Of a DNA stretch of 64,000 nt, positions 44,850 to 56,411 are shown one piece after another. The stretch comes from Undaria pinnatifida (lineage: Eukaryota; Sar; Phaeophyceae; Laminariales; Alariaceae). Location of the stretch: the NCBI GenBank assembly GCA_012845835.1, contig JABAKD010000027.1:15948573-16012572 (forward strand). Reading direction: 5' to 3'. Below the pieces are notes generated by a model that was not told the origin of the DNA, made no database searches, and worked only from the letters and a program-made list of their open reading frames with translations. Position 1 is the stretch's first letter. Each line of letters opens with the position of its first letter. The position numbers were made by a program, and so were the translations under genes.

Positions 44850-45150
44850 CTGTTGTCTCCCTTTTGGACAGGCCGTGGTCACAGGTGTCTTCCCTTCTAC
44901 CCCCCGCTCTGTGCCTTCATTTTTAATGCGCAACAGGGTTCAGCATTCCCACCGTTTAATCAGTTGCTTATGCTCGTCGATTATCATTGAATTTGCTAAC
45001 TCTCGCTTTCGCGTTGTCCACTTGTAAATTGCGGCGCAATGAAAAGTTCCTGCACGAGTGTACGAGTATGCACTCGGGGGAGAATCAAATCTTCGAAATT
45101 GACTGTTGTAGCAGACACGAGGCTCAATTTCTACACCTCTGAGACGGAGC
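44850..45150 (-). mobile_element. tRNA-derived SINE, diverged
   Basis: gtctcccttttggacaggcc, gtggtcacaggtgtcttccc, tgccttcatttttaatgcgc, agggttcagcattcccacc, ctcgtcgattatcattgaat, tgtacgagtatgcactcggg. The B-box position reads ttcgaagatttgattctccc on the minus strand, a weakened match. A 12-bp insertion precedes ctcgtcgatt. Confidence 0.72.
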
Positions 45151-45547
45151 ACCTACTCGCACACATCCCTGAGTCGCACTCATGACACAACCCCCCTAGG
45201 AGCCTGGGCGGCTACGCGCAGCCACCGTTATGTTTCGTTGCCAGAATGTCGTGATTATTTCCCTCCCAAGTCCACCGAAGGGGTAAAAAAAGCTCACTAT
45301 TTCAATACAATAAGTCAAAAGGAGTCAAAGATGCACCCTTTCAAACTGCACCACGCAAGATTTTTTCGACAAAATACTTCAAAAAGCAGGGTAGATTTTT
45401 TTTCTCTGTATTATGTGGCGGGCAATAAGTAACAAGGGTGAAAACGCCATGATATCTCTTTGTCATCTCCAACAGTTTTAGGGAGTATCTGGAAAAATAG
45501 TACTCATATTACCAATTTAGAATTACAGTAGAGTCATGTATTATGAT

Positions 45548-45590
45548 ATCCCCCCTCCCCCCCCCCCCCCCCCCTTCCCCTCTCCAGCCG
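45548..45590. repeat. Poly-C tract
   Basis: Two long C runs broken by single t's. Confidence 0.95.
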
Positions 45591-45774
45591 CCCCCACCAT
45601 CACCTACTAGCATTACAACTATCACTACGATACGCATGCAGTAAGCTCCTATTCATTAACGCGACCTATCCCCCCTGTACCCGTCCCCGTCCCTCACCGG
45701 CGATACGAGTACTACATGCCAGGTATTACAACAGGATATACATAACAAACTGGTGCATTCCACAGCCTTCAGAT

Positions 45775-46015
45775 TTTGTCCCTCTCAAAAGCGGGTTTTA
45801 TAGTTTCCGTGCACAGATTGATTAACATCACCCTGTTGACCCTGGTACAAGCTACACTGTAGTTCCAAGGGGAATCGCCGACCCACATATCCTTATTAAG
45901 GACACAGACCCAGTAATACGCACGATCGGAGCATCACACGCAGTTTCAAAGACGAGTTTCGACGAAATCTTCGATTTCACAGATTGGAGTGTATTTTTTA
46001 TTAATACGGAGTATT
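45775..46015 (-). repeat. R2 dispersed repeat
   Basis: Reverse orientation: cgggttttatagtttccgtg, cacagattgattaacatcac, ctacactgtagttccaaggg, gaatcgccgaccca, cgatcggagcatcacacgca, agacgagtttcgacgaaatc. Nearly the same as 47590-47815 and 53605-53840. Confidence 0.85.
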
Positions 46016-46296
46016 ATTTTTGTAATACGCACCACCTGGTTGTGCTGCGTCTCCAGGTGGGAGTTGACGTGTATATGATGCTATGTATTATGTGATTGGG
46101 TACGATCGGTTGTGGTTGGAAAAAAAATAATCCAACACTACACTACACTGCACTGCGGTACACAGTACTGTATAGAGTACTCTGCTTCCAAACATTTCGT
46201 TCGGAAAACGGGGGTATGCCATATAACAGTTTATCAGTTCATCAGTTAGACTTTCTAGTCGTAAATAAAGGAGATACCGATAAGCGCTTTTTGTCA

Positions 46297-46672
46297 CGGT
46301 ACTCCGAGTGGGGGATGCGTGGTTGGTCGGTGTTAGGAAGCGTGCCCTTCATGGGTACCGGTGTCTTTATTAGTCTCTCCTCATGGCTCACTGGCTAGGC
46401 TCAAAGCTTATGCATGATTTCCTCTACATTGAATATCAAAAAACAGACATAACAGGGCTAGGCAGGGTAGTGCAGGGTAGGGCAGGGTAGTGAGATGAGG
46501 GGCGTCCTGCTTGTCCCATCGTCGTCACCTACATTATCGCCCATCTATGATGGCCTAGATGTGAGTGTGACATCATTTAATGACATCAAATATCACGTGG
46601 TTTCACCTCAACCATGACATGGTTTCACATCGAATGTATAAACTATCCCTCTACGGAGAGCACTCCATTACA
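46297..46672. mobile_element. LTR3-family solo LTR
   Basis: ggtactccgagtgggggatg to cggagagcactccattaca, collinear with 63440-63820 at about 85% by eye, including an internal (gggtagtgcag)n patch and tcacgtggtttcacctcaac. Starts with a decayed terminal base and ends in CA; no internal domain next to it. Confidence 0.75.
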
Positions 46673-47280
46673 TTAGGCCACCCTGAATAGTCGTAGATGC
46701 AGATCACATGGCATTCAAAGAATGATGTCAACAAAACATCCAGAATTGGAAAGGGGATCGAAGACGCGGCTATTCGAAACAAACGAAAACGAGGCTATAG
46801 ATTCCCCCACACGTCGTAATATTGAGGCTAAAATGCCTCATATTGCAATAGATACAACCCCATGATGGCGTGCGTGTAGTTGTTCTTCGCATCAAACCGT
46901 TCTGTGATGAATTGCGTATACCCTATACCAGCTACTACACCAGCTAAATAAAGCAACTTTGCCCATTGACATCGAGCACATCCAGCACATCCAGTGTCGG
47001 TTCGTACCGATCCTTTCGCCTATTAATCAATCCTACTGATAATGGAGAGATACAGACTCTGTTGTCACTGTATTGTCACAGAATAATATGTGGTCAAAAC
47101 GTACTCACTCACAAACTACGTACGGCGTACTTGTGCCTAGTCGAATGATCGACGATTGTTTGTTACCAGGTATAGACCTATATCTGCGACACCCTTTACA
47201 TATAGCATACGCGTAAGGGGTGTCGCCGACCTATATAGATGTACGAGGAGTAGATATATAGATATATATATATACATTTA
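46673..47280. other. Gene-free stretch
   Basis: Only a family D fragment near 46965-47005 (cgagcacatccagcacatcc, agtgtcgg) and an AT repeat at 47250-47275 are recognisable. Confidence 0.5.
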
Positions 47281-47394
47281 TACGACCTAAAGCTGTTCGT
47301 ATCGCCCCCCCCCCTTCGAACACTCAGCCCTTTCCTCACTGGTTGTACGACTTACAGGATATACATGATAATCTGATGCATTCCTTCCACAACC

Positions 47395-47890
47395 GTCAGA
47401 TTTTTCCCTTTACAAAATGATTTATAGTTTCCGCGCACAGATTGAGTAGCCCCCGTCCCCCTGCCCCCCCGCTCCCTCTTGTTCAAGCCCCGGCCCCCAC
47501 GCCCTTAAAATCTCCGCCCCCCCTTACCGGTTATACTACTTTCAGGATACACTTGAGAAAGTGATGATGATGCATCTCCTTCCACAGCTGTCAGATTCTG
47601 TCCCCCTCAAAAACGGGTTTTATAGTTTCCGCGCACAGATTGATCAACATCACCCTGTCGACCATGGTACAAGCTACACTGTAGTTCCAAGGGGAGTCGC
47701 CGACCTATATCCTTGATGAGGACACACACCCAGTAACACGCGCGATCGGAGTATCACACACAGCTTGCAAAGATGAGTTCCGATAAAATCTTCGATCTCA
47801 CAGCTGGAGTGTATTTGTATTCTTATAATATATATTTATATCCTAAATGAGGACACACACCCAGTAATACGCGCGATCGGAGTATCACCG
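47395..47890 (-). repeat. R2 copies with poly-C spacer
   Basis: A partial unit at 47395-47450 (cagatttttccctttac, tttatagtttccgcgcacag), a C-rich spacer, a full R2 at 47580-47815, and a third partial copy 47835-47890 (tgaggacacacacccagtaa, tacgcgcgatcggagtatca). Confidence 0.8.
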
Positions 47891-48148
47891 AGGACCAACG
47901 CCCGAATGGATAGGGTGGGCCGTAGCTGGACCAAGTCAGGCGGAAGGCTGTTCTTTCATTGCCGGGGGTGCCGTTAGTGGGTGAGCTTACGCAAGTCCCA
48001 CACTACCCGGAAAGATGACATTCCGGGTGGCTATCTCCACCGCACCTGACCCTCAGGGGACAGGCCGGGTCGACATACTCACGCATCCGTACAACGACAG
48101 CTTGCGCTACCTCAGTGGTAACGGGGACCGCCGGTAGGGACAGGTGAC

Positions 48149-48252
48149 GCTATCGCTATCGCTATCGCTATCGCTATCGCTATCGCTATCGCTATCGCTA
48201 TCGCTATCGCTATCGCTATCGCTATCGCTATCGCTATCCCTATCGCTATCGC
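48149..48252. repeat. (TATCGC)n hexanucleotide array
   Basis: About 17 units, one with tatccc. In frame on the minus strand it reads (Ser-Asp)n, but this is within a gypsy-element remnant rather than a gene. Confidence 0.97.
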
Positions 48253-48699
48253 GGGAACCGAAGGACACGCCAGAAAAACAGCTGGATTGCGAATGCAATT
48301 GAGTTAAATCGACACACGACGTGTATGAAAATACGTGGGCGGGAGGTTTTTCGCATGACTTCTCCCTTGTGTTAGCGCCTGTATTCCTCTCCATATCGAC
48401 GAGGGCTCGCCTCGCCATGGTACATTTTCTGTGGTTGGTTTGCCGTAGAGCCTTTCTGCCCCCCTCCGCCACACCGGCGGCTCGCGGCAGGTTTTTGATG
48501 GGTGACTTTTGCCTTGTTGTAGGGTCTGCTTTTTTTCTACTGCTTTTCTTCGCGTGTTTTTGGCTCCATAGCCAGACCGTTAGAGGTGTGGGAGTGGGTT
48601 TTGAGGAGCCGCACCTTCGACTCATGGTCTAGTTCGTAGAACCGGAGGATCCCTGAATCTCCCATATTTCTGCATATGCGACTCATCAGAGTGGGCTAG
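48253..48699 (+). mobile_element. 3' internal end of an LTR1-family gypsy element
   Basis: Collinear with the reverse complement of about 56680-57090: gtggttggtttgccgtagag, caggtttttgatggg, gtgggttttgaggagccgca, ccttcgactcat, cagagtgggctag just before the LTR. The purine-rich cagagtggg is a candidate polypurine tract. No coding domain survives. Confidence 0.75.
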
Positions 48700-48968
48700 T
48701 GTTAAGATACGGCCTCGAAAGGCCTGTAATTATCCGAAATTGAGATCATTTGGATGGGTTTCGTATGGTAAGGTTGGCGTTTTATATTCGGGAAAGTTAG
48801 GAAATATATCGGAGGCACGTGCCTCCGATCTCAGAAGCTATCCGGGGCTCATGGTGGAATCGAATAAAGCTACGTCTCTACGAAGGAAATAAAGTGAGTA
48901 CTCTCCGAGGACCCGCTCAATTGGCAGACCTGCAGGGGGCACTCTGTGTCCTCGCCCACAACCTTACA
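48700..48968 (+). mobile_element. LTR1-family LTR (3' LTR of the 48.3-kb remnant)
   Basis: tgttaagatacggcctcgaa, aggcctgtaattatccgaaa, ggcgttttatattcgggaaa, ataaagtgagtactctccga, ending ccttaca. More diverged than the 30.2 and 56.4 kb copies. Confidence 0.75.
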
Positions 48969-49037
48969 CAAGTGTGGTGAGCTTAAGCTTTATTTTTCCC
49001 CATCCGCCGGAGGATACAAACAAAAAACGAAAAAAAA

Positions 49038-49112
49038 TATCGGAGTATCACACACAGCTTGCAAATATAAGATTTGACGAAATCTTCCGATCTCACTGCT
49101 GTGGTGTGTTTC
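49038..49112 (-). repeat. R2 dispersed repeat, partial
   Basis: atcggagtatcacacacagc, ttgcaaatataagatttgac, gaaatcttccgatctcac. Confidence 0.75.
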
Positions 49113-49850
49113 AATGTTTCGTAATGTATCATATACATACCCTTCCCCTTCCATGAACGACCCGGTCCATGAGAACGCCCCCCCCCTCCCCCCGAGAACA
49201 CTGCCGGTGAAGCCTAAAAACTTTAAGCATGCCCCGATTTTGTTTTCGCCCCCCTACATGTGAGGTCGCCCCGGGGTGTTCTTTTTTTGCCTTTTTTTTG
49301 TCATCCATCGGGGCGTTCACAGAAAAATTCAAGGCAGTCATTCCCGCAACTGCTAACATTGATTGTTCTTGCTCCCAGCAAGGGCAACGCCAACAGAGAA
49401 GCTGCTATGATCGCCTCCCAACCTATGCCAAGCGAAGCATGACTAACGAAGTAACGTAATTGAGCGCGTGTACACTTAACGTTCCTTTCAAAACACTATC
49501 GATTCGCATTTCTCCCTTTCGTTCTCAATGGCGGTGACATTGCATGACCACATCACCTCGCCTGTTGTATTGGGCAATATGTATCTCTTGCTTATAATTA
49601 GCGATGTCACAAAATAATAGTATCTACATGATTGCACCGATCGATTAAAATATTCTATCTTTTGATCCATGTACAATAACAAATTATGAAGCTTTTAACA
49701 CGTTGTTTACTACACCTGAGAACTGGGTTGCATACTACATGTAACATCAAACCTTCTAGAATAATAAACATTACCAGGCGGGTGATATAAAGGGGTGTAT
49801 TCTTGCTACAACCGCCAGATTCGTCCCCTTTAAGGGTTTATAGTTTCCGC
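49113..49850. other. Gene-free stretch
   Basis: No gene recognised. Includes a poly-C/pyrimidine patch near 49178-49198 and frames of about 76 codons without features. Confidence 0.5.
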
Positions 49851-50716
49851 GCACATATTGAAATCCCCCCCCCCCCCTCCGATCCCTCTTGTTCAAACGC
49901 CCCACCTGAAATCAAAATCTACCAGAGTAGTAAACACTACCAGCCAGCTGATATCATCTTATTGTCCTTCTAACCATCCATGCCATAGCTCCAACTCATC
50001 TCCGTCCTCCCCCTCCCTCCCCCCCCCACCCAGCTCTTTCAAACGCCCCACTTACAATCGAAATCGGCCAGAGTATTAAACACTTCTAAGCAATTGATAT
50101 CACGGCATTGTCTTTCTAGCCATCCATGACGTAGCTTTCATTCACCCCCCCCCCCCCCTCCAACGCCCCCTCCTTCCCCACACCCCGCACGATCGCCTCG
50201 ACCCAGCACCGCGCGTATAGCAAGCCCCTACATATACGATTAATACGCGCGATCGGAGGATCACACACAATGTTGCGAAGATCAGTGTCGATCAAATCCT
50301 TGATATCATAGCTGAAGTGTATTTTAATATTATATGTGACCTAAACCGCTTGAAAACCCTCCCCCCCCGCCCGCCCCCCCCTTTTTTTTCCTCGCTCTCT
50401 CTTGCTCAAACGCCCCACCTAATATCAAAATCCGCCAGATTAACAAACACTTCCACGCCCTGGATATAGCCTCATTATCTTTTTAGAGCCGTCCATGCCG
50501 CTGCTGCAATTCCCAATCCCCCCCCCCCCCCAACGCCCCTTCCTTTCCCACCACCCGCACCATCGCCTAGACCTAGCACCAGATGACTTGCGCTGCCACA
50601 GCTCTGCAGAACAGGGAGCTATTCAGACAAACACCCCGGGAAATTTCTAAGACATCTAGTACTTGCAGCCTGCCCGATGAGCCGTATCTGCGGGGACAAG
50701 ATTCAAGATTCACGTA

Positions 50717-51004
50717 GTGTGGACGAGCGATGTAGGATATTTCGTATTGGGAAATGAGTGTTTTCTATTGGATGGTGGTGTGTGGTCAGAATGTCAGCCA
50801 CCCCGCTGGAAACATGCCTTCTACGGTATGTTTAGTTCTTGGTTGATTCCGATGGGGTACGCCCTTTATATCAGTATCTGTTTGGTCCAGTTTTTGCCCC
50901 TGATTTGTGGGCGGCTTCTGGCCGATCTTGACTCATCCCATGTCTTGATTGTGATAATATACTCGGATCTACGCGACAATAATATAATGGATTCTTCTAG
51001 ATAA
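50717..51004 (+). other. 95-codon frame with a hydrophobic stretch, coding status doubtful
   Basis: An ATG-started frame with a hydrophobic segment (MFSSWLIPMGYALYISICLV). I do not recognise it, it sits among repeats, and no splice or conserved motif supports it. Listed only because it is the longest non-low-complexity frame in this region. Confidence 0.12.
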
Positions 51005-51350
51005 TGATCAGCACCTACTTGGGACTTCTATTTTTTCCGCTGCCACCGCGCAACCAAGGCCCCCGCATGACGTGACCCACGTGAGCAAGCCGACCCTGAG
51101 CATGGGTTTTCCCATCATCACACTAGTGCTATTTACATAATGAAAGAAGCAAAAAAAAAAAACACGTTTATGTTTTATTTTGGAGCCGACAGCAGTGAGG
51201 ACAATACGACACGAGTTTGATTCTCGGACATTAATACGAGCACATACAATGTACATCATGGTGTACATGACATGGTGTACATAATGGTGTACATGAGGGA
51301 GACCGCGGTGGACGAAGGCAGGAAGGAGATGGCAGACAGGGTAGCAAGGT

Positions 51351-51897
51351 ACCAGGCCGACTAGTAGGTACATAGCACTTTTCGTCTTTTTCTGGGGTAT
51401 TTTTTTCCCCTTTGTTCCCTCCTTGCGTGTCCAGGTTTTTGGCTCGTGTTCGGATTATCTTATTTTGGTTTTACTTTACTTTATTTTATTTCATTTTATT
51501 ATGTTTCTTTTCCGAGCTTTGGCTCTCCTTTCCGGTTGGGTTGTTTCTTCGATTTCCCCTTCATTTTGTTTGTTTCATTTTTTGTTTTATTTTTATCTTT
51601 GTTTTTATTTGTTTTCTTATTTTGTTTTTGTTTTTTGTTTTTGTTTTTGTTTTTGTTTATTTCGTATTTCTCTCTTCCAATGTATTTCTGTTGCTGACGT
51701 ATGTATGTTGTGCCTGTCGTACCCAGTACTAGGGCATGACATTGCGTTGTCGAATGCATTACGATGCATTATCTCTGTGTCGTAGCTTGTGACCACAGAG
51801 CTGATCTTTCTAGGGTGAAGAATCAGTACGGACACTGGGTGTGCTGGATGTCGACGAGTAGAAGAACGGTTTAATGTGAAGAACACACACACACACA
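51351..51897 (+). repeat. Long dispersed repeat L (copy 1)
   Basis: From taccaggccgactagtaggt to tttaatgtgaagaacacaca. It contains T-rich ttttgtttttgttt runs and ends in a family D block and (ca)n. Near-identical in reverse complement to 53910-54454. Frames through it are Phe/Leu-rich artefacts. Confidence 0.92.
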
Positions 51898-52254
51898 TGA
51901 CATGGTGTACATACATGACATGGTGAATCCTACAATTTCCACTCCGGGGCGTTTTTGTTTTTTATGGAAAGATCACCCCGCTACCTCTGACAACGCCCCG
52001 GGGTGTTCTTTTCAACCAAGAATGGTTATGTGTGCCCCGGGGAGCGTTTTCAAGGGATGTTGGATATTGTTGTTGTTGTTCTCACATTAACTCGCATAAT
52101 CAAGTCCGTGGTCACAGGACAGGCTCCAGTCACTCTGGAGCTGAGGAATACCCCAGGGAAAAAACACACACAACCCAAGGTGGTACACGCATATATCACA
52201 GCTGACGCAATTCATGCCTCCACCAGAAACATAAAAAAGTGAAATCGGGAGTCA

Positions 52255-52332
52255 GTCTACGACGTGCACCATATGATGAGTTTCGACAAAATATTCGATC
52301 TCACAGCTGGACTGTATTTTTTATTTTTATAA
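52255..52332 (-). repeat. R2 dispersed repeat, partial
   Basis: gatgagtttcgacaaaatat, tcgatctcacagctggactg, tattttttatttttataata. Confidence 0.7.
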
Positions 52333-52489
52333 TAGGAATATAGCTGTCGATAGGCCAAGGAATCTGTCAATAAAACGGTTGGTTGGTGAACGGTCAAATT
52401 ATTTAATCTCCGGATACGACAGTGCCACACTGCTACGAGTACGTACTCGACGAGTGTATTTTTGTATTTTTTTTCTTCAAATCCCATGT

Positions 52490-52657
52490 ATTATCCACGC
52501 ACTACTCTCGCGCTCCCTCCCAGTATTAATAGTAACTCAGATCCGGGGTCACATAGCGGGCCCTCCTGCCCCCTCCCCACTACGGTACGTGCCTTCATTT
52601 TTATCGCGATGAAAACAATTCAGCAGTTTCTTCCCTCGTCAACTCGCGTCGAAATGT
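52490..52657. repeat. SINE-like repeat, 'aactcagatcc' subfamily
   Basis: Matches 9690-9845 almost base for base over 150 positions, apart from a tattaatag insertion at 52523. Confidence 0.85.
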
Positions 52658-53602
52658 AAGTATTAACAAATAATAGTAACTTCGAGTGCAACATGCTTGC
52701 ACCAGGCAGCAGATAGAAGCACCGACAGAGGGGATGAAGGACGTAAAGAGCGTGCAGAGTACAGAGGCACAGGCAATGTAGCATACGTTCATATCACATA
52801 TATCGACCACCTGCACGATCGCCTAGACCTAGCACCACGCGTATAACAAGCTGCTACATATCTTTGATCTCACAGCCGAAGTGTATTTGAATATTATTTG
52901 TGACCTAAACCTCCTAAAAAATCTCCCCCCCCCCCCCCCCCCCCCCCCCCACTCTTGCTCTCCCTTACTCAAACGCCCCACCAAATATCGAAATCCGCCA
53001 CATTAATAAACACTTCACGCACAGGATATCACCTCATTATCTTTCGAGAGCCATCCATGCCGCTGTGTTCCCCCCCCCCCCCCCGCCTCGAACGCCCCCT
53101 TCTTCCCCATCACCCGCACCATCGCCTAGACCTAGCACCACTCGTATAACAAACCCCTCACCTAAAGCCCTTCCTCCCCCCCCGCCCCCCCCCCGCCCCC
53201 ACACACCCCACCTCCCCCCCAACCCATCCCAACCCCACCCCCTCGAACACTCCACCCTCTCTTTACTCACTGATTGTACGACTTACCCCAGGATATACAT
53301 GATAAACTGATGTATTATTTCCAAAACCGTCACATTTATCCCCTCAAAATAATGTATAGTTTCCAGGCACATATTGAGCTGCCCCCCCCGCCCCTCCCCC
53401 CCCCCCCCCCCCGCCCCCAAGGATTTATAGCTTACATGCACAAATTGCCCCCTTCCCCCCCCCCCCCCCCCCCCCCCCCTCCAAACCCGCTCGCTTTTGA
53501 TCAAAACCAGGCCCCCACGTCCTTCAAAACTCCGCCCCACCCCCCTCACCGGTTATTCGACTTACAAGATTCACTTGATAAAAGGATACATTTCCCTTCA
53601 CA

Positions 53603-53842
53603 GCTGTCAGATTTTTTCCCCCTCAGAAACGGGTTTTATAGTTTCCGCGCACAGACTGACTAAAATCACCCTGTTGACCCTGATAGCTACACTGTAGTTG
53701 TAAGGGGAGTCGCCGACCTATATCCTTAATGAGGACACACAACTCGTAATGCGCGCGATCGGAGTATCACACACAGCTTGCAAAGATGAGTTTCGACGAA
53801 ATCTTCGATCTCACAGCTGGAGTGTATTTTCATTTTTTATAA
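53603..53842 (-). repeat. R2 dispersed repeat, well preserved
   Basis: cacagctgtcagattttttc, cgggttttatagtttccgcg, tgttgaccctgatagctaca, tcgccgacctatatccttaa, gcgcgatcggagtatcacac, gagtttcgacgaaatcttcg, atctcacagctggagtgta. Confidence 0.87.
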
Positions 53843-53909
53843 TATATACTATAATATACTATATACTGTATCCTAGTATATACCTGATAGTATATAGAGC
53901 GCAGCAGTG

Positions 53910-54454
53910 TGTGTGTGTGTTCTTCACATTAAACCGTTCTTCTACTCGTCGACATCCAGCACACCCAGTGTCCGTACTGATTCTTCACCCTAGAAAGATC
54001 AGCTCTGTGGTCACAAGCCACGACACAGAGATAATGCATCGTGATGCATTCGACAACGCAATGTCATGCCCTAGTACTGGGTACGACAGGCACAACATAC
54101 ATACGTCAGCAACAGAAAAACATTGGAAGAAGAGAGAAATACGAAATAAACAAAAACAAAAACAAAAACAACAAAATAATAATAATAAGAAAACAAATAA
54201 AAACGAAGATAAAAATGAAACAAAAAATAAAACAAACAAAATGAAGGGGAAATCGAAGAAACAACCCAACCGGAAAGGAGAGCCAAAGCTCGGAAAAGAA
54301 ACATAATAAAATAAAATAAAATAAAGTAAAGTAAAACCAAAATAAGATAAACCGAACGCGAGCCAAAAACCTGGACACGCAAGGAGGGAACAAAGGGGAA
54401 AAAAATACCCCAGAAAAAGACGAAAAGTGCTATGTACCTACTAGTCGGCCTGGT
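53910..54454 (-). repeat. Long dispersed repeat L (copy 2, inverted)
   Basis: Reverse complement of 51351-51897 with only a few differences, mostly in the A/T-rich runs. Begins tgtgttcttcacattaaacc and ends acctactagtcggcctggta. Confidence 0.92.
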
Positions 54455-54775
54455 ATGTGTGTGTGTTCTTCACATTAAACCGTTCTTCTACTCGTCGACA
54501 TCCAGCACACCCAGTGTCCGTACTGATTCTTCACCCTAGAAAGATCAGCTCTGTGGTCACAAGCTACGACACAGAGATAATGCATCGTAATGCATTCGAC
54601 AACGCAATGTCATGCCCTAGTACTGGGTACGACAGGCACAACATACATACGTCAGCAACAGAAATACATTGGAAGAAGAGAGAAATACGAAATAAACAAA
54701 AAAAAAAACAAAAACAAAAACAAAATAATAATAAGAAAACAAATAAAGACAAAGATAAAAATAAAACAAAAAAGG
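54455..54775 (-). repeat. Long dispersed repeat L (copy 3, truncated)
   Basis: Starts directly after copy 2 with tgtgtgtgtgttcttcacat and follows the same sequence to aaacaaataaagacaaagat, then breaks off at aaaacaaaaaaggtatgcag. Confidence 0.92.
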
Positions 54776-56411
54776 TATGCAGTGAAATGATTCAACCCGC
54801 ATTTTACATACAACCCCCCGCCTGTTGTAGTATTAGTGTAGCAGTAGCACTAGTAGTACTTAGTAGCAATAGTAGTAGTAGTAGTAGTACCGTATTTTTT
54901 GTCGGCTGCTCCGACCGCCAGCCGAACAGTTCCCCCTTCCCTTCATCTACCAACCAATGTTAAGGCGTTTGTCACTATTTATACTTCGAAGTATGCAGCA
55001 CCAGGTATACTGCTGCTGCTGTTGTTACTGTTTTCCATTGATTCATATACATGTCTTGCAATTAGCTGCTGGCAATGGCGGCATGTATTTGGCGTCCAAA
55101 CCGTTGACAGCACGACGTGTTACAAGAATGCAGGCAGGCGCTAACTAGCTTGACCGTTGACCGGTTGATACGTACTGGAATTGATTTTACGATTTTACTC
55201 CTCCTTTACGGTGGTTGTTGTTGATATTCATTACTACTATTAATACTGTTGTTAGTGTTTGTGTTACTGCTAGTAGTGTTACTGTTAGTTTAGCATTTCT
55301 AATATTAATACTACTGTTGACCGGTTGTACTTCTACTACATAAACAGTAGTATACTGCTGTATGTATGTCGATGTATGTTGACGTGTGAACGAAAATGCT
55401 ACTGCGAACAGGTCGTACGTGTTGATCCCCTTGTTGCGATGTGTGTACACGATTGATGTTGGTTTTACTGATGATGTAAACTATCAAAGTGTGTTTGCTG
55501 ATTCAGTGAAAATGTTATTATTAGTAGTAGTGTTGAGTGTTGAGCGATCTCGTGTTGATCCCTCTCCTACACATTGATAGACAGTTACTTGACGATGCCG
55601 CCTTGATACTGGAAGTGGTATAATGATTAATACTGGTAGCATGGCTATCATACGGTGTGGTAGATGTTACTACAATTGCTGTTGACCGGTCGTGTTTTAA
55701 GTCCTCTTCGAGATACGGGTGGTGCCGTCGATGTCTTCTTGGCTGCAAGGCCGACGGCATTGAACGGTTGAAATGTCAAAAGGTCAAAAGATACCACCAT
55801 GACACACGACACGCGTGGCTGTGCTCCCTCGTAACAACGATAACACCGATACCACCGATACCACCGACAACACCGATAACACCGATAACACCAATAACAC
55901 CGATAACACCGATAACGATGTACTTGATCTTTATTTTGCGCCGTCGTAGTCCATACATAGCTCCCACCTTCCAAATTGACTCACCGCTGGAATCGCCAAA
56001 GGGCTAAATTAGAATAATGTGCCCGGGGGGGTATTAGGGTTAATAACCTTTTCTTTCTATGGCGACATGATAACACAGCCACTTGTTCTACTACATACTG
56101 CACAGTGCATATACTGTCATAGCCCATATCTAAAACCTCTTTTTTCATGGATGTGCGTATTACAAACCTCAAGGTAACTGGAGTTGCGGGTCCGTAACAA
56201 TCTTTATTGCGGTAAAACAATGTGGCGTAGGTAGCATCCCCTGAACGGAAATGCCTCCATTCACATTGGAAGCGTTGTGGATGAGTGAAAACCACATCAT
56301 CAGCAACCAACCGTTTTTTTTTGCGGTAACAGCGGTGACAAAAATAAACGTACGAGGGCTCGATGTCCTTACAAGTGTTGTAGGTACCATTTGTCGCAAA
56401 AATTGGGGTAA
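54776..56411. other. Gene-free stretch with microsatellites
   Basis: Holds (tag)n at 54858-54890 and a nine-base (ataacaccg)n array at 55828-55918. The rest, including 54960-55820 and 55920-56410, has short frames without recognisable features. Confidence 0.55.
55828..55918. repeat. 9-bp minisatellite (ataacaccg)n
   Basis: About ten units with taccaccg variants. The unit is a multiple of three, which creates frames of Ile-Gly-Val or Ile-Thr-Pro repeats. Confidence 0.93.

Larger units (their letters stand above)
49855..53600. repeat. Satellite-like C-rich units, irregularly repeated
   Basis: A unit with a poly-C run, then ctcttgctcaaacgccccac, then tatcaaaatccgccag and aaacacttc, then ccatccatgc, another poly-C run, cgcaccatcgcctagaccta and gcaccacgcgtataacaa, then an R2-like end. 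It recurs near 49.86, 50.03, 50.39, 52.93 and in part at 47.46 and 53.48 kb. R2-like tails follow at 50.23 and 52.86 kb. Divergence is moderate. Confidence 0.7.

Noticed and set aside
48107-48625. 172-codon minus-strand frame with Ser-Asp repeats
   Set aside because: The SD run is the TATCGC array, and the rest is antisense to the gypsy 3' region, shared with 56.7-57.1 kb.
51412-51785. Hydrophobic 100-120 codon frames suggesting a membrane protein
   Set aside because: Phe/Leu richness comes from TTTTG and TTTTA runs; the same sequence is repeated in inverted copies at 53.9 and 54.5 kb.
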